A stretch of 64,000 bases of DNA from assembly GCA_030407005.1 (NCBI GenBank), contig JAUDYN010000001.1:620001-684000 (forward strand), read 5' to 3'. The position numbers and the translations under genes were made by a program. Below the pieces are notes generated by a model. The model made no database searches and had not been told where the DNA came from. It saw nothing but the letters and a program-made list of their open reading frames with translations. The stretch is from Desarmillaria ectypa (lineage: Eukaryota; Basidiomycota; Agaricomycetes; Agaricales; Physalacriaceae). Below are positions 26,110-37,874 of the stretch, one piece after another (position 1 is the first letter of the stretch; the number at the start of each line of letters is the position of its first letter).

Positions 26110-27638
26110 GGCGGAATTCAGTCCAAGTAGGGTGGGGGGGAAAAAACAAGCAAATGGAACTCGTCGTCAGAAAGCAAGCCGGATATTAAATAGGAGCGAT
26201 TCTACTCTTACCCACTTGCCATGTGACGAACCGGGACCCTAAAGTCGGCCCCTTTCGACAAATTTCGTTTTGTCAGAATTGGTCTCGTTCAGCGGGGAAG
26301 GACTGGCCGACCTCGAAACTCGAATATGCATTTTTGACACCTTTTTGACGCTTTTTTGGCGCCTCTTTGAGAGGTCGCATCCAGCTTTATGTGCATCCAG
26401 GAGTCATAGATTTTGGGGTGCTTGGACAGGCTGCTGAGGACGATTGCGACATCGTCGCAGTAATAGATCAAAGGGTATATCATTTTCACGGTGTGGGGTC
26501 CGGGGAAAACTTCATTCTGGCATATCCCGGTGCCGTGCTGCCGACAAATTGCCGACCACCGGCGTATTCCCCTGCACTGTTTGTCGTTGCTCTCGGAGGA
26601 TTTGGCCCCGACCATGAGAGTTCCTTTACTCGCGTTTCATGAATCCCTCCCTCCCTGACTCTTCTTTGTCTTTCCCAAGTCGCATGGTGATTCCCGAACG
26701 GTCGTCGTCGCAGAGTCTGCTGATATATGTTCCACTCGGCAAGAGCGAAGAGCCTGCCGTTTTTTGGACAACCTTCCAATTGGTCTTTCTGTTCATCTTT
26801 AGCCCTTGTCTGCAGTTTTCGAGTGAGTTTCTATTAACGTCTATTTAGATGACTCGAACTCCCCTGGCCTTACAATCGCCCCGCTCCGTTTCATTTTGTT
26901 TGAGGATCAGGGCGCTAATCGGCGGGTAACTTTACGAAATATGCTTGCGCTCTTACGAACTTCAGCGTTGTCGGTGTCTGCTCATTAGGTCGTTACTAAA
27001 TACGGCTAACCTTTTCATAGATCGCAAATCATGACGTTGTTCACTCGTGCCCAAGCACGTAGCTTCGCTGCCGTACAAATAAACAATGACTTTGCCAAAC
27101 AACCTATATATGGAATAAGGCTTGTGAATGGGACTGGCTATTATCTCCCTGGACTGCGCACGTTTGCGTTTCAAAGGATAATTAGATCTTCTCCTTCCAA
27201 AACGCGGCGCTTTGATTCATGCATAGCCACGGATATTTACACAATATTACTCTACTTGTCCATCCGGCTTCGACGGATACCAAGTCTGAGTCGGATTCCT
27301 AATCTTTCGTGAATATTTAGTCTGTCGCGTATTGCCCACCAGGTATATATATCACAATATTATATTAACGGAGTAGAGCTACACTATTGTTTAGAACTAA
27401 GTTACACCTGGAGTACAGGTATTATTACTGTATACGATGAGCTATAATAAAAACGGAATTATACAGGATACGGCATTGCTTTGCCAAGTTGATTGAAAGA
27501 CGGGATGGAGTATACGGCGCTGAGTAGTCTACCAATAAGTAAGATAAGTAAACAAGGTATTAAGCAGTCGGTATCTACAGACACAAATCAGTGTGAGTCA
27601 CATAGATGCAACAAAGAACGTACCATGAGATTAAATAA
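26110..27638. other. Intergenic stretch
   Basis: Frames of about 90-108 codons on both strands (26289-26779, 27031-27312) lack motifs and good starts. No RNA gene or repeat is seen. Confidence 0.4.
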
Positions 27639-28204
27639 TTAATTACGTTCAACGTACACATCCTCATCCAAAAATTCGGTAATAAGGCCGTCGGTATGGA
27701 TATCGTGCTCGACATAGGCCTCCTCATCCAAAAATTCGGTGACGAGATCACGTTCATGGCCATGCTCAGCTCGGCGGTGGTTCGCCGAGTCGACGTACAC
27801 GTCCTCATCCAAGAACTGAGTAATAAGATTGCTCTTATGACCGTGGGTGGTGTGATGGTGGCCCTCAGCATACACTTCCTCGTCCAAGAACTCAGTTACG
27901 TAGTGTCCATAGGGTTGCGCGACATACGCCTCTTCATCCAAGAATTGCGTGAGGCGGTGGGGCTGCTCCTGAGCGTACACCTCTTCGTCCAAGAACTGGG
28001 TAATGTCTTTGCTCCCTTGGACATTGTGGTGATGTACGACCTCGATGATCTCTGCCAACGTAATAAAGGTTAGAGCGGCCCAGACGATATTGAAAGAAGG
28101 ATCTCACCTATGGGAGCAGCGATGGCCGTGAAAGAAGCGGTTTGGAAGCCGCTAAGGATGGGAAGCACAACGAAGACGACAGAAAATAACTGCGAAGGGT
28201 GCAT
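27639..28204 (-). CDS. Secreted protein with six FLDE[ED][VA]Y repeats
   Basis: Exons 28108-28204 and 27639-28051 (intron 28052-28107, 56 nt) give 169 aa. Exon 1 encodes a signal peptide (MHPSQLFSVVFVVLPILSG, processing expected near TAIA/API). The mature part is six copies of a core, T[QE]FLDE[ED][VA]Y[AV], at roughly 16-27 residue intervals. Spacers between them are rich in His, Asp and Glu (HHHN, HHTTHGHKS, AEHGHERD). There is no cysteine and no membrane segment. No regular Lys-Arg Kex2 sites flank the repeats; the spacers hold only an isolated RR and single basic residues. I do not recognise the family. It could be a repeat-type secreted effector or surface protein, a metal-binding protein, or a precursor of repeated small peptides. 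Confidence 0.82.
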
Positions 28205-28879
28205 TAAGATAGAAGAAAAGATGTAATGAAGAATAAGAAGTAAAAGGGTGATTTGTGAGGAGTGAAAGGATTATACACGCTCCTTAAATACGTCTGGACT
28301 CCAATCTCCAAGTCGGAACGGTGAACTATTCCCATAGCCCCAACGCAAGGTCTGTGCAGATCACGTTTCAATCCGCCGTTGGTCACCATTTGGCTCTTTG
28401 CCACCTCATCGGAACGCCCAGGACAGCATAGCCAACTAAATCACATACGCGCGCTTGTTTGGAAGGATCAACGAAATAAGGGCCCGCCGTGCGAAAATGG
28501 GGTATAGAAATTCCGCGTGCCTGACCAACAAATAGATTCCCGGGCTCCAATTCGATGGGAATGAAAATATCATACGAAAGTCTGGATCCTCATGAAACAC
28601 CGCGAACGGGCAGAAAAGGAATATGACCCTAGAGGAGCTTACACCGGCACAGGGCAGGGCAAGTCTGATAGCTAGGGATTTCCTTGACTAGATCCAGACT
28701 TTTACGATGCTTACTACTATGGCGCGATGGTAGAAGAGAGGTTTCGAATTCATTCTCCGGATAAAACTCCGACAACCACCTCTTCCGTGGATCCGCATAA
28801 ATGATTCGAGATGACTCGACACCAATAACATTAATATCGATTCTCCATTGTAACATTCGAGTCAGAGATACACAACTGT
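28205..28879. other. Upstream region of the repeat-protein gene
   Basis: Normal CpG content. A 75-codon minus-strand frame at 28629-28856 has no motif. Nothing else is seen. Confidence 0.4.
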
Positions 28880-29340
28880 GTGACTCAATTGAGCTGATTC
28901 TATGTTTTATTCAAGAAAGGGGCATAAACATTAAACCAGCATGAGATGAACTGATTTATAAAAACTCAAAAGTTGGAAGATCTAGAGTAAGTGCATTGTG
29001 TCAGAAAGCTCTGTATATTTGTCATGCTTCTAGGTTAACTCTTGTGAGTATTTTCCTATCCTGTTTCTGTAGGATATTGGGGTGTCTGTGTGAAAGGCTG
29101 CTATATGCAAAGATGAGATACCTAGAATAGCAAGACTCTGGGTACAATATCTGATAATTGCACTTACACTAATGAGACATCCAATTGTGAATCTGATAGT
29201 AAAAAGCATAGTGAGGATTGTAGTCATGCATGCTATAGCTCTAGTTCCTCTTTAGAGATGGATATGAGATTATGGAGAATGTGGTTTTTAATACAGAATT
29301 GAGTTTATCAAAATATGTTTTCTTATAAGCTTTTCCTTGG
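28880..29340. repeat. CpG-free block, probable decayed transposon fragment
   Basis: Unlike its neighbours on both sides, this block of about 460 bp has essentially no CpG and is rich in TpG and CpA, the same signature as the retrotransposon relics at the window ends. It has no coding capacity and no recognised family. Confidence 0.4.
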
Positions 29341-29786
29341 ATTATGCCTCGCTATGGGCTTATCTCGGAATTAGCGATCAAGATTTGTGAGCGGAGCTTA
29401 CAAGATGCTCCCGCCAATTTTAGGATGATTCTAGTGCATCATTTTTGCCTCTGATAGTTTAAAGAGATGTGATTGTCAGTACAGATAACCTTCATTCATC
29501 ATAGTGGCCCTGAAGGAGTTCCGAGATTGATAAGAGGAGGCTGCTGAAGTTGATGATGTGGTGGTTGAAGCTGAGAAAGCAGTTGTTTTATTTTAAGAAG
29601 ACATGAGTCATAGCATTTGGTAAGTGGATGCTTCACTTGCTGCGTAATCATAGAGATAGAAGGCGAGAGAAAGAAAGAGAAAGAAGTCGGCCAGATGGTG
29701 CAACAGGTCCTGACTGGTAAGGTTGCGGTATTTTATTTCCCTTGTATGCCACGAAGTAGGGCCACAAGTCGCCCCACGAGGCCGTT

Positions 29787-29817
29787 ATCGATGGGAAACT
29801 GCCATCGATATGCAAAT
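29787..29817. promoter_or_regulatory. Palindrome ATCGATGG/CCATCGAT with adjacent octamer, upstream of the homeodomain gene
   Basis: ATCGATGG (29787-29794) and CCATCGAT (29802-29809) form a perfect inverted repeat with a 7-bp gap, followed directly by ATGCAAAT (29810-29817). Both ATCGAT and ATGCAAAT resemble known homeodomain target sites. It lies about 104 bp upstream of the ATG at 29921. A regulatory role is inference. Confidence 0.4.
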
Positions 29818-29864
29818 TTGAAAAGACAGTTGACAGAAAGGGGGTACCCTTAAGGGGTTTGTCT

Positions 29865-29870
29865 TATAAA
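29865..29870 (+). promoter_or_regulatory. TATA box of the homeodomain gene
   Basis: TATAAA lies 51 bp upstream of the ATG at 29921. Confidence 0.5.
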
Positions 29871-29920
29871 TGAATAAAGCGTGTCTCACCCCTGACCCGC
29901 AAACTTTGCCTTGCCTTTTC

Positions 29921-30983
29921 ATGTTTGTTCCACAAGATGCAGAGACATCCAATCTCAGTTCTGCCTCGACTCAGAGGAAAAGGAAACTTCCAGCTGCTGG
30001 GACCGATATACTGAGAGGTGAAGCAATCAACTGTCTACAGAGTTGATTTAGTGCTCACCCTGATCTCCGGGATATGCAGAGTTCTTTGACGATGTTTCTC
30101 ATAATCCAAACAATGCACAGCAGCAGGCTCTACTTGCAAAGATACATGTGTGTTTTGCATAAAAAAATAATTCCAAGATGACTGTTGACTTATCAACCAG
30201 TCTATTGATCCAACCTTTGAGCGCAAACACCTGTCAGATTGGTTCAAACGTAGGAGAACAAGCGACCGGAGCAGAGGCAAGTTGCTGAAAGAGTTTCCCA
30301 ACTCTGTTCTCACACGGACTTGGTTCCTTCCATCTGCAGATAGGGCGCCGCTGAACCCAGAGCAGATCAAACACCTTACGACGCTCTTCAATGCTAACAA
30401 AAATCCAGCATGGGACGTTTTGGAGACATGGGCGAGCCTTCTGGGGGTGAAAACCACTGTAGTAACAGACTGGATTGCCGAGAAAAACAAACCTCCCAGT
30501 CCCGCACATACCGTTTCACCTGAACCTCTCTACCGGCGTTCGACGTCAGTATCGACAACGTTGAGCGTTGTTCCCTCGCCTGTCATCCCTCATGCTGGAT
30601 TCACCCCCTTTAAACCTGAACCACCACAGTCCCCCGTTCGACCCACCCCTTCGCCTATATTACCTCCTGCGTTGCCCCCTTCAAGTTCTCCTAAATCTCT
30701 TATAATCACAGTATGTTTGCACGAAAAGAAATCAGGATGTCAGGCTGACGGCGACGTTTGACAGATACCGAAACGCATACCGGAAGAGGACACGTACAAG
30801 AGGGACTGGTTGAACACGTTTGCCGGGTACGACGCAGCGACATCAGGGCCAACTGGTCCCATTACAAGAGAAAGGCTTAACGAGCTCTTTGAGCCTCATG
30901 AAAAGAACATGAAGGCATTTCTGGAGAAGGTCAAGAATGGTGAACTCAGACACCAAGGATACACTTCGGGTATTTATGTCTAA
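29921..30983 (+). CDS. Protein with two tandem homeodomain-like regions
   Basis: Exons 29921-30017, 30080-30147, 30201-30710 and 30765-30983 (introns of 62, 53 and 54 nt) join in frame to 297 aa. Residues about 25-80 form a first homeodomain-like unit: helix DILREFFDDVS, then LSDWFKRRRTSDRS, close to the WFxNRR recognition helix. Residues about 105-155 form a second, more divergent unit: LNPEQIKHLTTLFNANKNPAWDVLETWASLL, ending in TTVVTDWIAEKNK, where W is kept but the Arg pair is lost. A basic QRKRKLP stretch precedes the first unit. The rest is Pro/Ser-rich, with a charged C-terminus. Likely a nuclear DNA-binding regulator. The neighbours do not look like a mating-type locus. Confidence 0.82.
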
Positions 30984-31330
30984 TACTCCTTTGTCCTTGT
31001 TCCCGCACTGAATCATGTGCATGTCTAGTAATGGCGAAACCTTGATCCGAGACTCGCACCCCTGCCGATTGTATCCGTTTTGCTATCGTATTATACTTTG
31101 TATGTTTTTTTTCTCTTTTTCCTTTTACTGTAAAATCTCGGACTAACATGTGCGGATAACGCACACACACATGCTGGTCCGAGAGTTAGTCAAGCAGCTC
31201 CTTATACCCAGAGCAATGTAAACCACCAGCAACCACCAATGAAAACGTTAATAGCATTCAGATGATTATAGCGTAGATATGTAGAGATGTACATTGTAGA
31301 AAGCAATAACGATAAGATGTACTCCATGGC

Positions 31331-34300
31331 TCACACGCGCCAATCCTTGAAGTAGTCATAGTCTTGCTTGACAAAAGCAAGCATATAATCGGCAATTGTA
31401 CCGCCCTCCTCTTCGTCCTCTTCGTCTTCCTCGTCCTGCCCTTCCTCAGGCTGCTGCTCGACATCAACCTGCGAACTCTCCCTATTATCAACGTCTCGTG
31501 CCGTCTCCCCTTCATCGAAATCCGCTTCGTCCGCCCCGACTATTGCAACTTCCTCCCGTGTGGCAACGGCTGCAGCGTGCGCATCCTCCTGATCATCGAA
31601 CTCTTCTAGCGCATTCGTTAAAGCCTTCTCATCGTTAAAAATGGTCCGCCAATCGAACCCTCCTTTCTGTATCACAAGGTCGTCAAGAGATCGCTTTTGG
31701 TTGGCTTTCCGCAGCATCGCCTCCTCGACAGTGTACCGGGAAACAAAGCGGTAAATGTGGACATCTCGAATCTGACCAATTCGATGAGCTCTACGGTAAA
31801 TAGTTAGTAGACCGTTGACTAATAACAACCAAGTACAAACCTGTCTTCGCATTGACGATCCATCTGAGGGTTGAAATCACTATCGTAGAAGACCACGGTA
31901 TCCGCGCCGGTGAGACTAAAGCGATGAGTTGAGCATGCGACTGCGAGTTATTATCCACAGCACTTACTTGATGCCAACACCACCGGATCTAGACGAGGCA
32001 ATGAAGCAAAAGACCCGTGAATCAGCATTAAAGCGCTCTGTAATGTATTGCCGATCCTCTATTTTCGTGGCCCCATCCAGGCGTAGATAGAGGTATCCAT
32101 GAAAGTTGAGAAAGATCTCGAGAATGTCCAAGATGCGGGTCATCTGAGTGAATATGAGCACCCGGTGGCCACCAGCCTTCTTCTCTCGTAGTAGGAGATT
32201 CAGTTGTTGGAGCTTTCCACAATCATACTGGAGGAGTGACGGATCAGGAAAGGCGATCTGCAGTTTGACGCTGGATCTGTGAAGCACTGCGTCAAGGTCC
32301 CGAGGAATTTGATTGATCGATAATGACGGGAATGCTATACGGGGGATATCAAGGGCAACCACTGCAGGCGTCGCGAAGGCAAAACGATCAACGGTACTGG
32401 CCATTTCGTCTGAACGCTCAGCGTAAGTCTTGACCATCCTATGCGTGGAGATCATAGTATCAAGATAGGCCGTTTGGTCAACATAGGGCAGAGGGAGGAT
32501 AGGCTTGTTGATACTCCCTACGTACGCGATCATCTCGCGGCTGACGATAGGGTACATTTGGATCCGATGACGATTCACGTATGCCACATGGGTCCAATGT
32601 GCAATCTTGTCAGCCCGACTCTTCCAAGCTGCGTAGGCGCGGAAGCCGTCAATGGTACACAGGTCCTTGGGAGGCGGCTCTCCCGGCAGTTCGAAGATGA
32701 ACGGCAGGTACGATGTCGCGTCCAAACGCCGTGCCCCCATGGCACCAAATTCAGAAGTGTTCTGCTGGTCAATGAACTTGAGACCCAGGAAATCAAGGTT
32801 GACCGACTCTTCTTCCTCAGTTAGCAAGCGCCGGCGGATGAGAAGCTCTTTGACCTCGAAATCTGCGACGGCCGAACGCGTCATCGCAAACGAGGTTACG
32901 ACAGGGCGAACTTCGAAAAGATCTGGGTGATTGCAGACTTTGCGGAGCTGCATGAGAATGTTGGCGATTTTTTGATAAACACCAGACTGGAGGGCATCCT
33001 GAGTGTGAGCTCTTGACATGAACTCGTCATACAGGTATCGTTGGCGTTTCGACAGCGGACATAACATCAAATGCTCGAACTTGGTCGGAAGCTCCTTCTC
33101 TACATCCCGTTTCAATCTGCGCAGGAGGTACGGGCGCAGTACCGTGTGCAACTTGGCCACCCGCTGCATTGTTTCGTCGTCGTGAGCATTCCCCATCTCT
33201 ATCGCCTTTTCCAATGGATCTAAATAGGATAAATCGTTATAACAACTCAACGGACAATAGAATGCACTCACTAGAAAACCAATCACCGAACTCTTTCAAA
33301 TTCGCAAAGTTGGATCCTGACATCAAGAACTGTAACAGTGCCCATAATTCGGTCAAATTGTTCTGGAGTGGGGTGCCGGTCAGAAGGAGACGACGAAAGG
33401 ACCGGAACATCAACAAAATGTTCCATCTCTGTGACTTGAAATTCTTGATCATATGCGCCTCATCAAGGATCATATAGTACCAGGCTCTCCGTTTGAATAT
33501 ATGAGCGTCTCGACTCGCCAAGGTGTAGGACGTTATACAAACATTGAAATGATACTTATCATTCCATCCTTGACGAAGCTCCTTGCGACGCTTGGTAGTC
33601 CCATGATAGCTGAGGACCCGGAAACCGGGAAGAAATTTCTTAAACTCCATCTCCCAATTGAGAAGAACGCTGGTGGGAACGATCTGGGCATCATATCAGT
33701 AATTTACAAAGGTACCAATGGATCATCCCTTACGATGAGATGAGGACCCCATATTCCTCGGTCGCAAGCTAGATGTGCCAACAGCGATATCGTCTGGATA
33801 GTTTTCCTGAAAGACAGTAACAGTTACATTCTTGTTCGATTGCATCACGTAAAAAGTACCAACCCGAGGCCCATCTCATCTGCAAGGATTCCATTGAGGT
33901 TGTTGCGATGGAGAGTCGTTAACCATTCAAGCCCTGTTTGTTGATATGGACGTAATACACCACGAAGTAGCAAAGGTGGTTTAATCGGCGCATCGACATC
34001 CCACTCGACCGGAGCAACCGCAAAAGGCTTCAGATACTCCGGAATGATGGGCAATTTTGGCAGCTCTTGTTCTTCCTCCGATTCATCCGGCCGCGCGGCG
34101 TCATTATGCTCTGGAATTATGGGCAATTTTGGTGACTCTTGTACTTGTTCCGGTGCATGCGGTCGTGCGACTTCATCACCCGTGCCGTTAACTCCCGTGC
34201 CGTTAACTCCCGCGTCCGTTTCACGACGCGTTTCATTGTCGATGGCCTTAGTGAACGAATGCACCCGATTGACCTCGGTTCTCTCCTCTAACGTGGCCTG

Positions 34301-36940
34301 TGCTGAGACTTCATCAAGCGTGTTGACCGCGCCTTCTGCTTGAGTTTCGCAAGACGGTAGATCTATCCCCGGGGTAACAATTTGGGCCCCTGCCGATTGC
34401 ACATTCTCTGGGATAGTCGAACTCTGAGTCACGATGGACTCATCGCATTGTCGGGGAGAAGCTACAGGCGACGGAACGGTTTCAGCGGAATCCGAGGGCG
34501 CTACAGAGTCATCCATGGGCGATGCATCCCTTGCCTGCACACTCGGTAATGACGAAAGCGAAGGAGACCCAAGCGGATACAACGGTGATGTTGGTGTCGG
34601 AGGGGGGCTAGATTCCGGTAATATGAGCAAGTCTTCAAGCGCGAGCATCAAAGACTCGTCGTTCACGACGTTATCAGGCACAACAGAGCCCCTCGAAGGC
34701 AAAACTGAAGTAGACACCGTTGGGGACGCCTCTATACTCTGGGAGATTGGTGTACCTTGATTACCACTGAGAAGAGCAATCGTGTCGCCGTCCATATCGT
34801 CGTCTCCTTCTTCGCCGCTATTTGATTGCTCTAGTTCTGGCTCCTCTTCACCACTCTCATGATCATCTTCGTCTCCTTCTCCGCCATCATCCTCACTGTC
34901 ATCGGAACCGCCACCTTCAGAACCCCATAGCCCAAATACATCACTCGATGTGCTGCGCGAGCGACGTACAAGACTGCTTTGCTGCGTCTCCAGTAGCAGC
35001 CCAGACTGATCAAGAATAGCATCAAGATGTTCGTGGCCTCGCTTTAGCTCTTCCGCCTCACGTTCCACCTGTTCTTGACGACGAATATGCTAGAACCACG
35101 GTCATCAATGGAGATAGGAAGAAGGTTAGACATACATACCAGCACGATTTTACCCCACGCAGAGGTTACCTCCTTGATGGTCTGCTTCGCCAAGACCCTT
35201 AATCGCTTCTCCTCCTGTGCACGCTTCTTGTCCTGTTTAGCATGCTGTCCTTCCCAATACGCTGCCACCTTGGAGGCAACCTGAGAAGCGATCTGTGCTC
35301 CTATAGGCCGCTTGATTTCTGCTTGACCCAGCGCCACGATCTCTTCGATGCAATAGTCCCACACATCTTTAGCCGTCCGCTGGGGACCTTGAGGTGTTTC
35401 GAGGTCTTCGATTATATTACCCTCTTCCTCGGATCTGTAGAACCATCGGCCTTCCTCCTTCAATTTTGACGCTCGCTCCAGAATATCGGCGTCGCGACGT
35501 ATTGATTCTTGCAGAATACGGGTAGAGACATCCTTCTGGTCCATCGTCGTATACGAGGACAAAAAGGCAGAGATCGAAGATCCATGTTTTGGAGGTGGTG
35601 GGAGCTGACCGGGATTAGAGTACGATGGCGGGGGACGACGGACAATGAGTTTGACGCGTTTGATGTTGGAATAAGGCGAAGGCGATGGTGGCGGCGCCGT
35701 CACCTACAATAAAATAGCTCAGCCAGAAGTGACCACAAAGGGAGATAAAATATACCCGATGCGCTGCAGCACGAGCAGGTAATGCTCGGCCACCTCTTGT
35801 AGAGATCGTAGCCGGGGACTTATCAGCAAAGCTCTCTACGTCTGATTCCTCTCTGGGCCGTTTCCTAGCTGAAACCCCATTGGACAAAGTGTCGTGGCGC
35901 TTTCTAGTTGAAGGGACGACCTCTGAGTCTGATTCGCCTATAGGATATTTTCGCGGCGTTGAAGGAGGTCCCATAGCGTTGTGACGTCCTCCAACGCTAG
36001 GAACTGGTTCAGGTGTAGACAAGCTAGTTGTTGTGGGTTCATCCGTGGCAACAGTACCTACAGATGTAGTGCCTTGCGACCGTAGACGCCTCCCAGTCGT
36101 AGACACTGATCCTCCACTTGATTTACCTCCCACATGCTGCCTTGTTGAATTACTCGTATGACGCCGTCCCACGATAGACGCTTCCTCGGGATTTTCAGAC
36201 GGCCCAAACTTTGCCTTCTTCCGGCCCTTACCAATTGGGGCCGATATAGAGTCCATTCCAACATCTGCCACTGAATGAAGATCCTTCTGTAGTGCCTTTC
36301 TCCCAATGGGAGCAGATGCGGAGTCCATAAACATAGACGCCTTTTCTTTCCCCTTCCCTTTCATTGGGGACGACCTTGCAGTCGACAAAATACCCCATAT
36401 CGTGTTACTGCTCGCTTTTCCTTTACCCTTCTTGGCGGATTCTGGAGACAGGTGTGTAGGAGCTGTGACAATTTGCCGTCGTTCGCTCCGAGTTCGTCGA
36501 CCCGAGGATGGACCCGCAGTATTGAGAAGGTCAAACTGAGCCTTGTACTGGAACATGCTGTTAGCATCCAAGGGTGACCAGGATACAGAGCTACACACGT
36601 CATTGATAACGCCTGTCTGCTCTGCCTTCGCTTCCTAAACACAAAGAGTCAATATTGCTGAGACGCGCATCGTGCACGCAGATCGCTCGCCTTGGGGTCG
36701 TATCCAAGCATCAGAGTAAAATTTTCCATATGAAATGCTTCCCGGACCTATTCAATGTCAGAATGAACGCCACGGCTCCCAGCAGCAAGGCAGACGCACC
36801 AGAGTGTCGTGTCTGTCGTAGATACTCTCCAGCCGCTTCTGTCTCTCTTCAATCAGAGCCTCGCGCCTTGCCTCGACTACGTTCTGCATATCATCCTGCA
36901 CGGCCTCATTTCGCCCCCTCTTTCTCGAAGTTGGCGTCAT
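31331..36940 (-). CDS. SWR1: SWR1-type chromatin-remodelling ATPase
   Basis: Catalytic subunit of the SWR1 complex, which exchanges H2A for H2A.Z in nucleosomes. Ten exons: 36800-36940, 36691-36747, 35756-36634, 35140-35703, 33864-35089, 33734-33806, 33272-33683, 31968-33219, 31841-31915 and 31331-31790; together 1712 aa, within the family range. The HSA/post-HSA region lies around exons 4-5 ([28 protein letters not shown]). Then comes an acidic Ser-rich linker and the SNF2 ATPase: ADEMGLGKTIQT, the DEAH box in [18 protein letters not shown]. The SWR1-specific insert includes [14 protein letters not shown], and the helicase C-lobe ends in CEDRAHRIGQ. The tail [17 protein letters not shown] separates SWR1 from INO80. 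The intron after exon 2 looks like GC-AG (36635-36690); a GT-AG alternative shifts the junction by a few codons. Confidence 0.95.
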
Positions 36941-37874
36941 CCCGGTATCCTATACTGTTTTGCCTTCTCCACGCACAATTCCTGAACGATTGGGCCGGGA
37001 TCAAAGACTGCGAGCCATGTAAAGTCATAAAGATATTCGAGCCCTAAGATGACATGAACGGGGATCCCGCTCGACAGGCGAAGCCACAAGGCGGCGGCGA
37101 ATGCACTGCTGAGAAACAGGCACAAAGCTCGATTTCGTTGGATTCTGGACGGTTCAAAGAGATTTTCGCACGAAAACGGAGGGTTTCGAATGTTTTTTAT
37201 GCTTGTCAACGCAAGGAAGAGCCTCTGTGGATGGGCGCTGGTGCTGGGAGAGAAACAGGAACTGTCGGGCATTTTTTGGGATTGTTTGCCAGAAACAAAC
37301 ACCGCTTCGCGCCGAGTCGCGACGCGCATCTCATTACTACATTTCCTAGCAAATATATAATATATGTTTTATTCGGCGGGACACTACAGCTGCTATATAT
37401 GCACAATTGAGCAAAAATGGTTCCATGGCATTTTTGTGTTTCACTATACTGTATGTAAAGCTCAAACGCGCTTACCACCACATACACTGTATGGATATAT
37501 TCGGGATTTTCCTTGAAGAATCTCTCTGTGCGATCTACGCATACCTAGGAAGATCCGAGGAGCTGTGCCAGTACACCTGTGGGACCAATTCAGTCTTCGT
37601 GTGCTGATCTCGCACAAGCATGATGGATTCATTTTTCAATCATACCTCCCCTTTTAATTGTATCTGTTCGTCTTCGCACCGACGCCAGGTCACAAGGCCG
37701 GGCACACGACTAGGTGCCAAAGGTTTCCGGACACTACAATCAGGCAGCTACATCATATATCAGAATTATACACACAATTGCACCTCATTAACACTTACTG
37801 GCTCTGAACTGCCAGAGAAGTACGCGTCGAGCACACTGGTCGCCACCCATATATTTCTCTTCTCCAGTTCGATC
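36941..37874. other. Intergenic stretch
   Basis: Contains the SWR1 5' flank. Frames of up to 130 codons on both strands (36937-37487) lack motifs. No gene is recognised. Confidence 0.4.

Noticed and set aside
30035..30490. 151-codon minus-strand frame opposite the homeodomain gene
   Set aside because: Shadow of exons 2 and 3 of the plus-strand gene, which has consistent introns and recognisable domains.
34044..34760. Two plus-strand frames of 99-108 codons opposite SWR1
   Set aside because: Ser/Gly-rich antisense of the acidic Ser/Pro linker in SWR1 exon 5.
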